A DNA stretch of 64,000 nucleotides from an uncultured Collinsella sp. Its GTDB lineage: Bacteria > Actinomycetota > Coriobacteriia > Coriobacteriales > Coriobacteriaceae. The stretch's first letter is position 1; the number at the start of each line of letters is the position of its first letter. The notes under the pieces were generated by a model, which saw only the letters and a program-made list of their open reading frames with translations, was not told the origin of the DNA and did not search any database. Below are positions 9,104 through 19,537 of the stretch, piece by piece. Location: contig CAAELE010000013.1 of NCBI GenBank assembly GCA_900756765.1, forward strand, positions 1-64,000. The letters are read 5' to 3'. Position numbers and translations under genes: made by a program.

Positions 9104-9119
9104 TTAACCCTGCGGAAAC
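9104..9119 (+). promoter_or_regulatory. GlnR-box-like site upstream of the GS-like gene
   Basis: TTAAC-CCTGCG-GAAAC fits the actinobacterial GlnR pattern GTnAC-N6-GAAAC with one mismatch. A possible -10, TAGTAT, follows at 9132-9137, so the site sits where an activator would. A second such site lies upstream of glnN (58425-58440). Confidence 0.45.
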
Positions 9120-9184
9120 ATTTTTCTGCGATAGTATCTGCGATATAGACCAGTCGAAACCCGCCCGAAAGAAAGGGGAGCGAC

Positions 9185-10522
9185 ATGAACCAGCAGAACA
9201 TCGATTACGTACTCCGTTCCGTAGAACAGCGTGACATCCGCTTTGTGCGTCTGTGGTTTGTCGACATTCTCGGCCGCCTCAAGAACTTTGCCATTAGCCC
9301 CGAGGACCTCGAGGTCGCTTTTGAGGAGGGTATTGGCTTTGACGGCTCTGCCATCGAGGGCTTTGCCACGCCCGAGGAAGCCGACATGCTGGCGTTCCCC
9401 GATGCTTCTACCTTCCAGATTCTGCCGTGGCGCCCGAGCCATAACGGCGTCGCCCGCGTGTTCTGCGACGTGTGCACTCCCGATTGCAAGCCTTTTGCCG
9501 GCGACCCGCGCGATGCCCTGCGCCGCATGTTCCGCAAGGCCGAGAAGGCCGGCTATCTGCTCAACGTGGGCGCCGAGCTGGAGTATTACTACTTCCCCGA
9601 CGAGCACACCCCCGAGCCGCTCGACAACGTGGGCTACTTCGATCTTTCGGTGAGCGACGCCGCTCGCGACCTGCGCCGCAACACGGTCCTCACGCTCGAG
9701 AAGATGTCCGTGCCCGTGGAGTACACCTTCCACGCCGCCGGTCGCTCGCAGCATGGCATGAGCCTGCGCCACGCCGAGGCCCTGAGCATGTCCGACGCCA
9801 TCACCACGGCCAAGCTCATCATTAAGCAGCAGGCCTACGAGAGCGGTTGCCACGCCTCCTTTATGCCCAAGCCGTTGGTGGGCGAGGACGGCAGCGCCAT
9901 GTTTTTGCATCAGTCGCTGTTCGACCACGACGGCAGCAACGTCTTTTGGGGCGAGGACGACGAGAAGTACCATCTCTCCGATACCGCCAAGCACTATATG
10001 GCCGGCATCTTGGCGCACGCGCGCGAGATCAGCGCCATCACCAACCCCACGGTCAACTCGTACAAGCGCATCACCACGGGCGGCGACTCCGTGCCGCAGT
10101 ACGCCACGTGGGGCCTGCGCAACCGCGCGAGCATGATTCGCATCCCGGTCTACAAGCCCGGCAAGCAGCTGTCCACGCGCATCGAGCTGCGCAGCCCCGA
10201 CCCCATGGCCAATCCGTACCTGGTTAACGCCGTCACGCTGGCGGCTGGTCTCGATGGCATCGAGCGCAAGCTGGAGCTCCCGCCCGAGGCCACGGCCGAG
10301 ACACTCAAACTCACCGACCGTCAGATGCTCGAGGCCGGCTACACGCCGCTGCCGCGCTCGCTCAAAGAGGCACTCGACGTCTTTGAAGACTCGCAGTTTA
10401 TGAAGGATGCCCTCGGCGAGCACATCCACAGCTTCTTCCTCAAAAAGAAGCGCAACGAGTGGCATAAGTTTGAGTCCACGATCACCGAGTGGGAGATCAA
10501 GCATTATCTGGCGAACTCCTAA
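9185..10522 (+). CDS. Type I glutamine synthetase-like protein lacking conserved metal ligands (GlnA2-like)
   Basis: A 445-residue member of the GSI fold, closest in remembered sequence to mycobacterial GlnA2 (IRFVRLWF, AFEEGIGFDGSAIEGF, SYKR, RIELRSPDPMANPYL). GSI makes glutamine from glutamate, ammonia and ATP using two metal ions. Three of the six usual metal ligands are missing: the two glutamates of E-x6-E are Ala184 and Gly191 (HAAGRSQHGM), and the histidine of GSGMH is Phe240 (DGSAMFLHQ). The glutamates E131 and E133 and the C-terminal RIE glutamate remain. It may be inactive, regulatory, or act on another substrate. It lies directly upstream of a GlnR-like regulator; glnN at 58.5 kb can supply glutamine. 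Confidence 0.85.
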   Translation: MNQQNIDYVLRSVEQRDIRFVRLWFVDILGRLKNFAISPEDLEVAFEEGIGFDGSAIEGFATPEEADMLAFPDASTFQILPWRPSHNGVARVFCDVCTPDCKPFAGDPRDALRRMFRKAEKAGYLLNVGAELEYYYFPDEHTPEPLDNVGYFDLSVSDAARDLRRNTVLTLEKMSVPVEYTFHAAGRSQHGMSLRHAEALSMSDAITTAKLIIKQQAYESGCHASFMPKPLVGEDGSAMFLHQSLFDHDGSNVFWGEDDEKYHLSDTAKHYMAGILAHAREISAITNPTVNSYKRITTGGDSVPQYATWGLRNRASMIRIPVYKPGKQLSTRIELRSPDPMANPYLVNAVTLAAGLDGIERKLELPPEATAETLKLTDRQMLEAGYTPLPRSLKEALDVFEDSQFMKDALGEHIHSFFLKKKRNEWHKFESTITEWEIKHYLANS

Positions 10523-10572
10523 TCGCGCTGGCTTGTTCCAGTACGATTGAGCTCATTTCCTTGGAGGCCGAT

Positions 10573-11235
10573 ATGTCCGAAAAGAGTGCCCTGTTCATGG
10601 CGCGCACGACGCGCTTCCACGAGTTTGCCCGCAGCTTGACGACCACCCTGGGTGTCGAGGTGAGCCTGGCCACCCCCGATTCGCCAACTGCGGCGCACGA
10701 CTTTGACTTGCTGATCCTCGATTCCGACGGCATCCGCAGCGACCGCATCGATCAGATTGCCAAGTGGCTTGACGATCGCGGCGGCGTCCCCATGCTGGTG
10801 ATCGTCGACGACGAGGCGCTCGGCACCCTGCGCCTGCCGAATCACGCGCATGCCGACTTTGTATGTCCCACGGCGACGCCCAACGAGCTCAAGGCTCGCG
10901 CGCAGCGCCTGATGGGCGAGGAGGAGACCGTCGCCGCCGACGATGTGCTCAACATCGATAACCTCGAGATTAACCTGGCTACCTACCAGGTGACACTCGA
11001 TAACGAGCCCATCGACCTGACGCTGATGGAGTACTCGCTGCTGAGCTTTTTGGCGACGCATCCCAACCGCGCCTACAGCCGCGAGGTGCTGCTGCACCGC
11101 GTGTGGGGCTTTGAGTACTGCGGTGGTACGCGCACCGTCGACGTGCACATTCGACGCATCCGCTCCAAGGTGGGCCCGCAGATCGCGGCGCACATCACCA
11201 CCGTCCGCGGTGTGGGCTATCTGTTTAAGGACTAG
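10573..11235 (+). CDS. OmpR-type orphan response regulator, GlnR-like
   Basis: A 220-residue regulator without a partner kinase. Residues 1-115 form a degenerate receiver: one acidic motif (LLILDSDGI) is present, but the usual acidic pocket and the Lys of typical receivers are not obvious. Residues 125-220 form a strong OmpR/PhoB winged helix (DLTLMEYSLLSFLATHPNR, VLLHRVWGFEYCGGTRTVD, VHIRRIRSKVG, TTVRGVGYLF). This architecture matches actinobacterial GlnR, the nitrogen regulator whose receiver works without phosphorylation. Its position 50 bases after a GS-like gene with a GlnR-type box supports a nitrogen role. TTGGAGG precedes the start. RegX3/PhoB-like function is the alternative. Confidence 0.8.
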   Translation: MSEKSALFMARTTRFHEFARSLTTTLGVEVSLATPDSPTAAHDFDLLILDSDGIRSDRIDQIAKWLDDRGGVPMLVIVDDEALGTLRLPNHAHADFVCPTATPNELKARAQRLMGEEETVAADDVLNIDNLEINLATYQVTLDNEPIDLTLMEYSLLSFLATHPNRAYSREVLLHRVWGFEYCGGTRTVDVHIRRIRSKVGPQIAAHITTVRGVGYLFKD

Positions 11236-11239
11236 ATTT

Positions 11240-11277
11240 CCACCACAAAGGGGACAGGCACCTTCGTGGTGGTTTTG
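11240..11277 (+). terminator. Terminator, AAAGGGGACA hairpin family
   Basis: CCACCACAAAGG (11240-11251) pairs with CCTTCGTGGTGG (11261-11272) and is followed by TTTT. It is one of the recurrent hairpins of this genome and ends the GlnR-like transcript. Confidence 0.8.
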
Positions 11278-11390
11278 CCGCATGCGTGGATCCCTTTCGA
11301 GCTTGCAGCAGAACTTAAGCCTTCCTAAAAGATTGCGTTCTCATACACGTGCACCCGCATATTGGGGTACAACTCAACGTGAACATTGAT

Positions 11391-11420
11391 GGCCCGCCAC
11401 ATGTTTGGCGGGCCTTTGGT
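11391..11420 (+). terminator. Hairpin just ahead of htrA
   Basis: A 9-bp stem (11391-11399 with 11406-11414) followed by TTTGG. It lies 30 bases before the protease start, so it may be an attenuator in the leader or a leftover terminator. Confidence 0.45.
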
Positions 11421-11443
11421 TATTAGACGAAAGGATCGCAGCC

Positions 11444-12904
11444 ATGAGCGAGAAGGATTCCCAGCGTCCTCAGGATGCGGGCAACGCTGGCGAGACCCAG
11501 CAGCAGCCGCGTGTGCAGGTGGAGTCGACGCCTGCCGGCAGTAACATTCCCTACGTGCAGGCTTACGATACACAGACCGGCCAGCCGCTGGGCGGTCAGC
11601 AGGTTGTAAACAAGCACACGGTGGTCAAGACCAAGACCAAAAAGCTGCCGATCTTTATTACGGCACTCGCCGGCTGTGCCTGCGGCGCCCTGCTGGTCAT
11701 CGCGCTCATTATGAGTGGCACGCTCGATATCGGCGGCGGCAGGAACGCCGTGACGGCGGGTGCTTCGGGTTCATCGACGCAAAAGATCACCATCGACTCC
11801 GAGGACACCACGCTGGCCGAGGCCGTTTCTGCCAAGGCCCTGCCTTCCGTCGTTTCCATCACCGCCACTTCGAGCGGTAGCCAGAATGGCTCGCTTTCGC
11901 AGTCTGCCGATGAGTCGGATAGCTCGGGCAGCGTCGGTTCGGGCGTGGTGCTCGATACCGAGGGCCACATCCTCACCAACAACCACGTGGTCGATGGTTA
12001 CGACCAGTACGTGGTGACCATGGACGACGGCACCACCTATGAGGCCGAGTTCGTGGGCAACGACGCCTCGAGCGACCTAGCTGTCATCAAGCTCAAGGAC
12101 GCCGACGCCTCCAAGCTCACGCCGATCGAGATCGGTGACTCCTCCAAGCTCAACGTGGGCGAGTGGGTCATGGCGATCGGTTCGCCGTTCGGCAACGAGC
12201 AGTCTGTCTCCACGGGTATCGTCTCGGCGCTCTATCGCTCCACGGCCATGAGCTCTACCAGCGGCAACACCATCTACGCCAACATGATCCAGACCGATGC
12301 CGCCATCAACCCGGGCAACTCCGGCGGCGCGCTTGTCAACGACAACGGCGAGCTCGTGGGTATCAACTCGCTCATCGAGAGCTACTCGGGCTCCAGCTCG
12401 GGCGTAGGCTTTGCCATTCCCGTCAACTACGCCAAGAACATCGCCGACCAGATTATCGACGGCAAGACGCCGGTTCATCCGTATCTGGGCGCCACGCTTT
12501 CGAGTGTCAATGCGCTCAACGCCCGCACCAACAAGCTGAGCACCGATAGCGGCGCGTATGTGGCGAGCGTCGTCGAGGATGGTCCCGCAGCCAAGGCTGG
12601 CATCCAAGAGGGCGATGTCATTACCAAGCTGGGCGACGAGGAGATTACGAGTGCCGATGGCCTGATCATCGCGCTGCGTAGCCACGAGGTGGGCGAGAAG
12701 GTCGAGATTACGCTCGTGCGCGGCAAGGAAGAGAAAAAGGTCACCGTCGAGCTGGGCTCCGACGAGGAGCTGCAGAACCAGCAGCAGGACGATAGCGCGA
12801 CCGACACCGGCAACGGCGGTATTACCGACGAGCAGTTGCGCCAGTACCTGGAGGAGCTGCTAGGTCAGCAGGGCCAGGGCCAGGGCTACGGCCAGGGTTT
12901 CTAA
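11444..12904 (+). CDS. HtrA/DegP-type trypsin-like serine protease with PDZ domain
   Basis: A 486-residue membrane-anchored protease for extracytoplasmic protein quality control. A hydrophilic cytoplasmic head of about 67 residues precedes one membrane helix (68-92). The protease domain carries the triad His181 (NNHVVDG), Asp211 (SSDLAVI) and Ser293 (GNSGGAL). A PDZ domain follows (about 350-445; GSRxG-like VVEDGPAAKAGIQEGDVI), and the tail is rich in Gln and Gly. Length and order match actinobacterial HtrA. GAAAGGA precedes the start at 11444. It stands alone between two terminators. Confidence 0.93.
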   Translation: MSEKDSQRPQDAGNAGETQQQPRVQVESTPAGSNIPYVQAYDTQTGQPLGGQQVVNKHTVVKTKTKKLPIFITALAGCACGALLVIALIMSGTLDIGGGRNAVTAGASGSSTQKITIDSEDTTLAEAVSAKALPSVVSITATSSGSQNGSLSQSADESDSSGSVGSGVVLDTEGHILTNNHVVDGYDQYVVTMDDGTTYEAEFVGNDASSDLAVIKLKDADASKLTPIEIGDSSKLNVGEWVMAIGSPFGNEQSVSTGIVSALYRSTAMSSTSGNTIYANMIQTDAAINPGNSGGALVNDNGELVGINSLIESYSGSSSGVGFAIPVNYAKNIADQIIDGKTPVHPYLGATLSSVNALNARTNKLSTDSGAYVASVVEDGPAAKAGIQEGDVITKLGDEEITSADGLIIALRSHEVGEKVEITLVRGKEEKKVTVELGSDEELQNQQQDDSATDTGNGGITDEQLRQYLEELLGQQGQGQGYGQGF

Positions 12905-12930
12905 CGAGCCGTATCGCACATACCGATGCC

Positions 12931-12972
12931 AGAGGGGCTGTCCCATCAACGCGGGGCAGCCCCTCTCTTCTT
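12931..12972 (+). terminator. Terminator after htrA
   Basis: AGAGGGGCTG (12931-12940) pairs with CAGCCCCTCT (12957-12966), followed by a pyrimidine-rich tail. A further 9-bp inverted repeat, TGATCCGTT, lies at 12975-12983/12997-13005 in the ligA promoter region. Confidence 0.75.
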
Positions 12973-13104
12973 ATTGATCCGTTGGGGACGGAGGAAAACG
13001 GATCATTTAGAGCTGATAAGAGCATGGTTGGATCGCGCGATCCACCCCGGTCTGGTGGCTGCCGATTCGGTGCGGTTCGAAAGGGCTATTCGGCCCCATG
13101 GTGA

Positions 13105-15381
<2,277 letters not shown>

Positions 15382-15400
15382 CGCATCGATAACCAAATTG

Positions 15401-15441
15401 AAGATCCGCCCGGAAAGCATGATGCCTTCCGGGCGGATCTT
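15401..15441. terminator. Bidirectional terminator between ligA and the MATE gene
   Basis: A perfect 15-bp stem (15401-15415 with 15427-15441) at the convergent end of ligA and the minus-strand unit. Confidence 0.85.
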
Positions 15442-15537
15442 ATTTGGACGGGGCAACCGGCACCGTGATCTGCGTCACGTAGGTTGTGGGGTCGTCGCTG
15501 ATGATGTCGTCGATGAGGGCGATTTCGCGTCGCCCCG
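15440..15537 (-). pseudogene. 3' remnant of a GyrI-like (effector-binding) domain gene
   Basis: Read on the minus strand, the 98 bases after the MATE stop encode REIALIDDIISDDPTT then YVTQITVPVAPSK and a stop at 15440-15442. A Y-V-T-x-I-x-x-P-V ending is characteristic of GyrI-like domains found in MerR or AraC regulators. Nothing upstream continues it in frame, because the MATE gene begins immediately. It is read here as the tail of a lost regulator gene. The match is short, so this is moderate confidence. Confidence 0.45.
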
Positions 15538-16884
15538 CTACGCCATCAGTTTGTCAAAAGCTCCGCGGCGGTTGAGTACGGTAAACGCGGCAACGCAAAT
15601 GACCGCCGACAGAATCGACCCGCATGGCGAGGCGATACCCATGGGAAACAACGTATCGGAATAGGCGTTCGACAGCAGCCAGGCACCGGGCACGCGAATG
15701 AGCGCCACGGCCAGCACGTTGTGAGCAAAGCCGATGTAGCTCTTGCCATACGCAGCGAAAAAGCCGCTAAAGCAAATGCGGATGCCGGCAAAGATTGCGT
15801 CGAAAATATAACTGTGCATATAGCCGGTACCGGCCGCGACCACCGCGGGGTCCTTGGCAAAAAAGCCGATAAACGCCGGCGCCACCAGCCACATCAGCAC
15901 CGTGATCAGGCAGCCATACGCTACCGAGATGGTCATGGCGTCTTTGAGCACCTGACGTGCGCGGTCGCCCTTGCCCGCGCCGGCGTTTTGCGCCGTGAGC
16001 GCGCTGACGGTGGCACCCATGGAGCTCGGCACAATGAACAAAAAGCTGATCATCTTCTCGACCAGGCCTACGGCGGCGGCGTCGACGAGTCCTCGGTGGT
16101 TGGCGATGACGGTGATAAACATAAACGCCACCTGGATGCAGCCGTCCTGCACAGCCACAGGCACGCCGATCTTAAGAATGCTGCCGAGAACCTCGGGCTG
16201 GGGGCGCAGGTCGCTGCGCTTAACGTGGATGTTCGTGCGACGGCTCTTGAGCCACACGAGCGCGAGGGCAACGCTTGCCGTCTGGGCGGTTACCGTGCCG
16301 AGCGCCGCGCCCACGGGGCCGAGCCCCATGTGGCCGATAAAAAGAAAATCGAGCGCGATGTTAATGATGCATGCCACGCCGATCACGTACATGGGCGAGC
16401 GCGAATCGCCCAGGCCGCGAAAGATGGCCGAGAGGATGTTGTATGCGGCGATAAACGGAATGCCGACAAAGCAGATACGCAGGTAGGCAGCGGTGCCTTC
16501 GACCGCCTCGGGCGGCGTGCCAATGAGCGCCACAACCTGCGGGCATAGTGCAAACAAGATGACGGCCAGTACCACCGAGACGCCCATAAACAGCGTGATG
16601 GTATTGCCGATGGCGGTCTCGGCGCGGTCGAAGCGGCGCGAGCCCACGGCGTGGCCGACGATGACCGTCGTTCCCATGGCCAGGCCCACAAGCGTCACAG
16701 TAATGATATAGAGCGTCTGCGCGCCATTACCCACGGCGGTGATGCCGGCGGCGCCGCTAAACTGCCCCATCATGTACAGGTCGGCCATACCGTAGAGCAT
16801 CTGCAAAAAGTACGAGAGCATATAAGGCAGGGCAAAGACTGCGATGGTCTTGAGGACATTGCCGCGTGTGAGGTCGTGTTCCAT
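15538..16884 (-). CDS. MATE-family efflux transporter
   Basis: A 448-residue transporter with twelve predicted membrane helices in two halves. Typical MATE motifs are visible: LPYMLSYFLQMLYGMADLY near the start, the GxxxTVIVGHAVGSRRFDRA loop in the first half and a matching NAGAGKGDRARQVLKDA loop in the second. MATE proteins export drugs, dyes or metabolites using sodium or proton gradients; this one resembles the DinF/NorM-like branch common in gut Firmicutes and Actinobacteria. It is transcribed alone, away from the next gene, and abuts a regulator remnant at its 3' end. Confidence 0.92.
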   Translation of the reverse strand: MEHDLTRGNVLKTIAVFALPYMLSYFLQMLYGMADLYMMGQFSGAAGITAVGNGAQTLYIITVTLVGLAMGTTVIVGHAVGSRRFDRAETAIGNTITLFMGVSVVLAVILFALCPQVVALIGTPPEAVEGTAAYLRICFVGIPFIAAYNILSAIFRGLGDSRSPMYVIGVACIINIALDFLFIGHMGLGPVGAALGTVTAQTASVALALVWLKSRRTNIHVKRSDLRPQPEVLGSILKIGVPVAVQDGCIQVAFMFITVIANHRGLVDAAAVGLVEKMISFLFIVPSSMGATVSALTAQNAGAGKGDRARQVLKDAMTISVAYGCLITVLMWLVAPAFIGFFAKDPAVVAAGTGYMHSYIFDAIFAGIRICFSGFFAAYGKSYIGFAHNVLAVALIRVPGAWLLSNAYSDTLFPMGIASPCGSILSAVICVAAFTVLNRRGAFDKLMA

Positions 16885-17038
16885 GGACAGGGTACTTTCT
16901 GGCTTGGTTCGTTTAGGTACCAGTGTAGTGAAAACCCTACAACGATTGTAGAGTCAAGGTTTGTGTTGACGACGGGGCGAAAAAATAGTCACGCTCCAAG
17001 CACGATGCTTTGGCCCTCTGTGCCCCTCACCTCGCCTC

Positions 17039-17105
17039 AAACCATCACAACATTCAACGTTTTTTACCAAAATCGGGAAAAGCATCGAATGTTGTGATGG
17101 TTTTT
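17039..17105. repeat. Hairpin of the CATCACAACATTCG family (copy 1)
   Basis: AAACCATCACAACATTC (17039-17055) pairs with its inverted copy at 17087-17103, with a 31-base centre. Copies lie at 18281, 22376 and 31879. The rest of the 16885-17204 gap holds only the divergent promoters; no gene was seen. Confidence 0.75.
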
Positions 17106-17204
17106 CTGCCACTCGACCGGGTGGAATCGCTTTCTTGAGCGCGAAGGTGTGCGGATCCGTGGGCAGGGGAATAAGGTTGGTTATCCGACTCCTTTGGAGG
17201 GCTC

Positions 17205-18242
17205 ATGGACCTGCCGATCGTCCTGTCCCATAAGACTGCCTGGCTGTACCACAACGTGGCGCGCCCGTCCGAGCCGCTCTCGCGAGCAAGCAGCCTATAC
17301 GATGAGGACTCGCTTGCTAACGAGGCGGAGCCGACTGCGGGCCTGCCCAAATTGGGACTCGATGCCAAAGGGCTGAGGGCTTCAACGGCAGTTGGGATCG
17401 TTGTCGACTATCTGGTCTCGCTTGGTATTCCACGAGAAGAGCTCGATCATATCGACACGCTCGTCAACTTCGATTTTGAGCGCTCGACGCCGGCTGGATT
17501 TAGGTGCCACGTGTTTGGAGCGCCGGTACCTCCAGGTCATCTTATCGAGGTGGCAGAGGGCCTTCTAGTGGTTGATGAGGCCATGTGCTTTGTCCAAGCG
17601 GGTTCGTGGATGAGCGAGCCCGAGCAGTTGGAATATGGCTACGAAATTTGTGCCCGATACCATTTGAATCATCTGTCGACAGGCGATTATATCGAGATAG
17701 GGCAGAGGTATACCGTTGCCGATTTGATTGCTTATTGCAATGAGAACCGATCTCGTCAGGGGACTATACGCGCGGCCGCCGTGCTCAAGCGCGTGCACGA
17801 TGGCGCGCGATCGCCTATGGAGACGGCCACCGCAATCATGGTCGTAGCAAAACGTTCCCAGGGAGGGCTGGGATACGCCAAGATCGAGCTCAACCATCGG
17901 GTCGATGTTCCCAACGAGTTCAGGTATCTCGCAAAGGCCGGATATTTCGAGATCGACGTATATGCGCCTGCGAGCGGTACGGGGATTGAATACAACGGCT
18001 CGGACCATTTTGATAAACAGCGCAGCGCGTCGGATGCGGAGCGTATGACCGTGCTGAGCGCGCTGGGCTTTAGGATGATCGTCCTCACCGGGACTCAGTT
18101 TGCCCATCAACTGCAATTGCATCGGGCGATGAATGCCATCGCGCTCGCTATGGGCCTTAAGTGCGACCGAAGCGAAGCGTTCCAGAAACGTCAGAACGAC
18201 CTACGAGAATTCGTGATTCGGCACTGGGACGGCGGCCTTTAG
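17205..18242 (+). CDS. AbiEi/DUF559-like protein with a predicted nuclease-fold C-terminus
   Basis: A 345-residue protein of a family frequent in Coriobacteriia. The N-terminus (LPIVLSHKTAWLYHN) recalls the opening of AbiEi/DUF559-type actinobacterial proteins. The C-terminal 100 residues contain IDVYAPASGTGIEYNG, HFDKQRSASDAERM and GFRMIVLTGTQF, the E...D..R pattern of DUF559 / very-short-patch-repair-like nucleases. No AbiEii toxin or methyltransferase is adjacent. TTTGGAGGG precedes the start. Both flanks carry copies of the same hairpin repeat (17039 and 18281). Biochemical role is unknown. Confidence 0.65.
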   Translation: MDLPIVLSHKTAWLYHNVARPSEPLSRASSLYDEDSLANEAEPTAGLPKLGLDAKGLRASTAVGIVVDYLVSLGIPREELDHIDTLVNFDFERSTPAGFRCHVFGAPVPPGHLIEVAEGLLVVDEAMCFVQAGSWMSEPEQLEYGYEICARYHLNHLSTGDYIEIGQRYTVADLIAYCNENRSRQGTIRAAAVLKRVHDGARSPMETATAIMVVAKRSQGGLGYAKIELNHRVDVPNEFRYLAKAGYFEIDVYAPASGTGIEYNGSDHFDKQRSASDAERMTVLSALGFRMIVLTGTQFAHQLQLHRAMNAIALAMGLKCDRSEAFQKRQNDLREFVIRHWDGGL

Positions 18243-18280
18243 GGACGTTCCGGTCCTTCTACGGGGTGCCGTGGGCAGGC

Positions 18281-18347
18281 AAAGCATCACAACATTCGAC
18301 GTTTTTTGCCAAAAACGGGAAAAGCATCGAATGTTGTGATGGTTTGC
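18281..18347. repeat. Hairpin of the CATCACAACATTCG family (copy 2)
   Basis: CATCACAACATTCGA (18285-18299) pairs with TCGAATGTTGTGATG (18327-18341). The loop closely matches copy 1 (TTTTTTGCCAAAAACGGGAA against TTTTTTACCAAAATCGGGAA). Confidence 0.75.
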
Positions 18348-18477
18348 GTGCTGAGGATGGGCTTGGAAAGTCCGTTTTGCTCGAAGCGACCTGTCCTGTC
18401 GTACGGGTGTCGGCATGATTCTCTCGTGCGGTATTATGTTTTCCGAAGAATAAAATGCCGCGTGAGGGGAGGGCTGC

Positions 18478-19533
18478 GTGGACGGGCACGTGCAACATGA
18501 CGGTTTTGGCCGCGATATCAACTACCTGCGCATTGCCGTTACCGACAAGTGCAATTTCCGCTGCATTTACTGCATGCCGGTCGATGGCGTGGCGCCCCGC
18601 GCACACGACGAGCTGCTCAGCGCCGAGGAAATCGCCCGCTTTGTGCGCTTGGTAGCGGGGGAAGGCATTCGCCGCGTGCGTCTGACGGGTGGCGAGCCGC
18701 TGGTCAGCCGCCGTATCATCCCGCTCATTCGTGACATCCGCGCGATTCCGCAGATCGAGGACATCTCGCTCACCACCAATGGCGCCCTGCTACCCAAGCT
18801 GGCGCCGCAGCTCAAAGATGCCGGGCTTAACCGCGTCAACATCTCGCTCGACACGCTCGACCCCTCGCTGTTTGGAAAGATCACGCGCCTGGGTCGGCTC
18901 GAGCAGACCATGGCCGGCATCGATGCGGCGCTGGCTTGGGGCTTTGAGCCCGTTAAGGTGAACTGCGTTGTTGTGCGCCGGCTTAACCAGGATGTAGCTG
19001 CCCTCGCGCGCCTGACGGTCGATCGCCCTATCCACCTGCGGTTTATCGAATACATGCCCATCGGCGACGAGCACACGAGCTCGCATTGCGCCGTGGACCC
19101 GCATGCGCCTGCGCTCAATCCCGAACTGTGGGACGCGAGCGATACCGTGCCGAGCGACGAGTTGCGGGCGCGCATCAATGCCGGGGCCGCTGCGGTGGGG
19201 CTGGGCGAGCTCGAACCGCTTAAGATCACCGACGCTCCTGCCGGCGCGGGCCCCGCGCGCTATTGGCACTTTCCGGGCGCGGCGGGAACGGTCGGCTTTA
19301 TTAGCGCCATGTCCAACCATTTTTGCGCGAATTGCAACCGTCTGCGCCTGACGGCCGATGGCAACGTGCGTCCGTGCCTGTTCAGCGATGCCGAGTATTC
19401 GGTGCGTGAGGCGCTGCGCCGTGGTGATGATATGCAGGTACTTTCGATTTGGCGCGATGCCGTGGCCCACAAACCGCAGGAACACGCGATAATTGAGGGC
19501 ACGCAACGATTTATGTCCCAAATCGGAGGATGA
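18478..19533 (+). CDS. moaA: GTP 3',8-cyclase MoaA
   Basis: A 351-residue radical SAM enzyme for the first step of molybdenum cofactor synthesis, making cyclic pyranopterin precursor from GTP with MoaC. The N-terminal cluster motif is CNFRCIYC and the C-terminal cluster is FCANCNRLRL...RPC. LTGGEPL and the EYMPIG substrate segment are present. The start is GTG at 18478, supported by GAGGGGAGGG immediately upstream; a -10-like TATTAT lies at 18431. The next gene starts 4 bases after the stop, so the two are translationally linked. Confidence 0.96.
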   Translation: MDGHVQHDGFGRDINYLRIAVTDKCNFRCIYCMPVDGVAPRAHDELLSAEEIARFVRLVAGEGIRRVRLTGGEPLVSRRIIPLIRDIRAIPQIEDISLTTNGALLPKLAPQLKDAGLNRVNISLDTLDPSLFGKITRLGRLEQTMAGIDAALAWGFEPVKVNCVVVRRLNQDVAALARLTVDRPIHLRFIEYMPIGDEHTSSHCAVDPHAPALNPELWDASDTVPSDELRARINAGAAAVGLGELEPLKITDAPAGAGPARYWHFPGAAGTVGFISAMSNHFCANCNRLRLTADGNVRPCLFSDAEYSVREALRRGDDMQVLSIWRDAVAHKPQEHAIIEGTQRFMSQIGG

Positions 19534-19537
19534 TCAT

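Noticed and set aside
9185..10522. Pseudogene status for the GS-like gene
   Set aside because: The frame is full length with intact flanking motifs and normal codon use; loss is limited to specific ligand positions.
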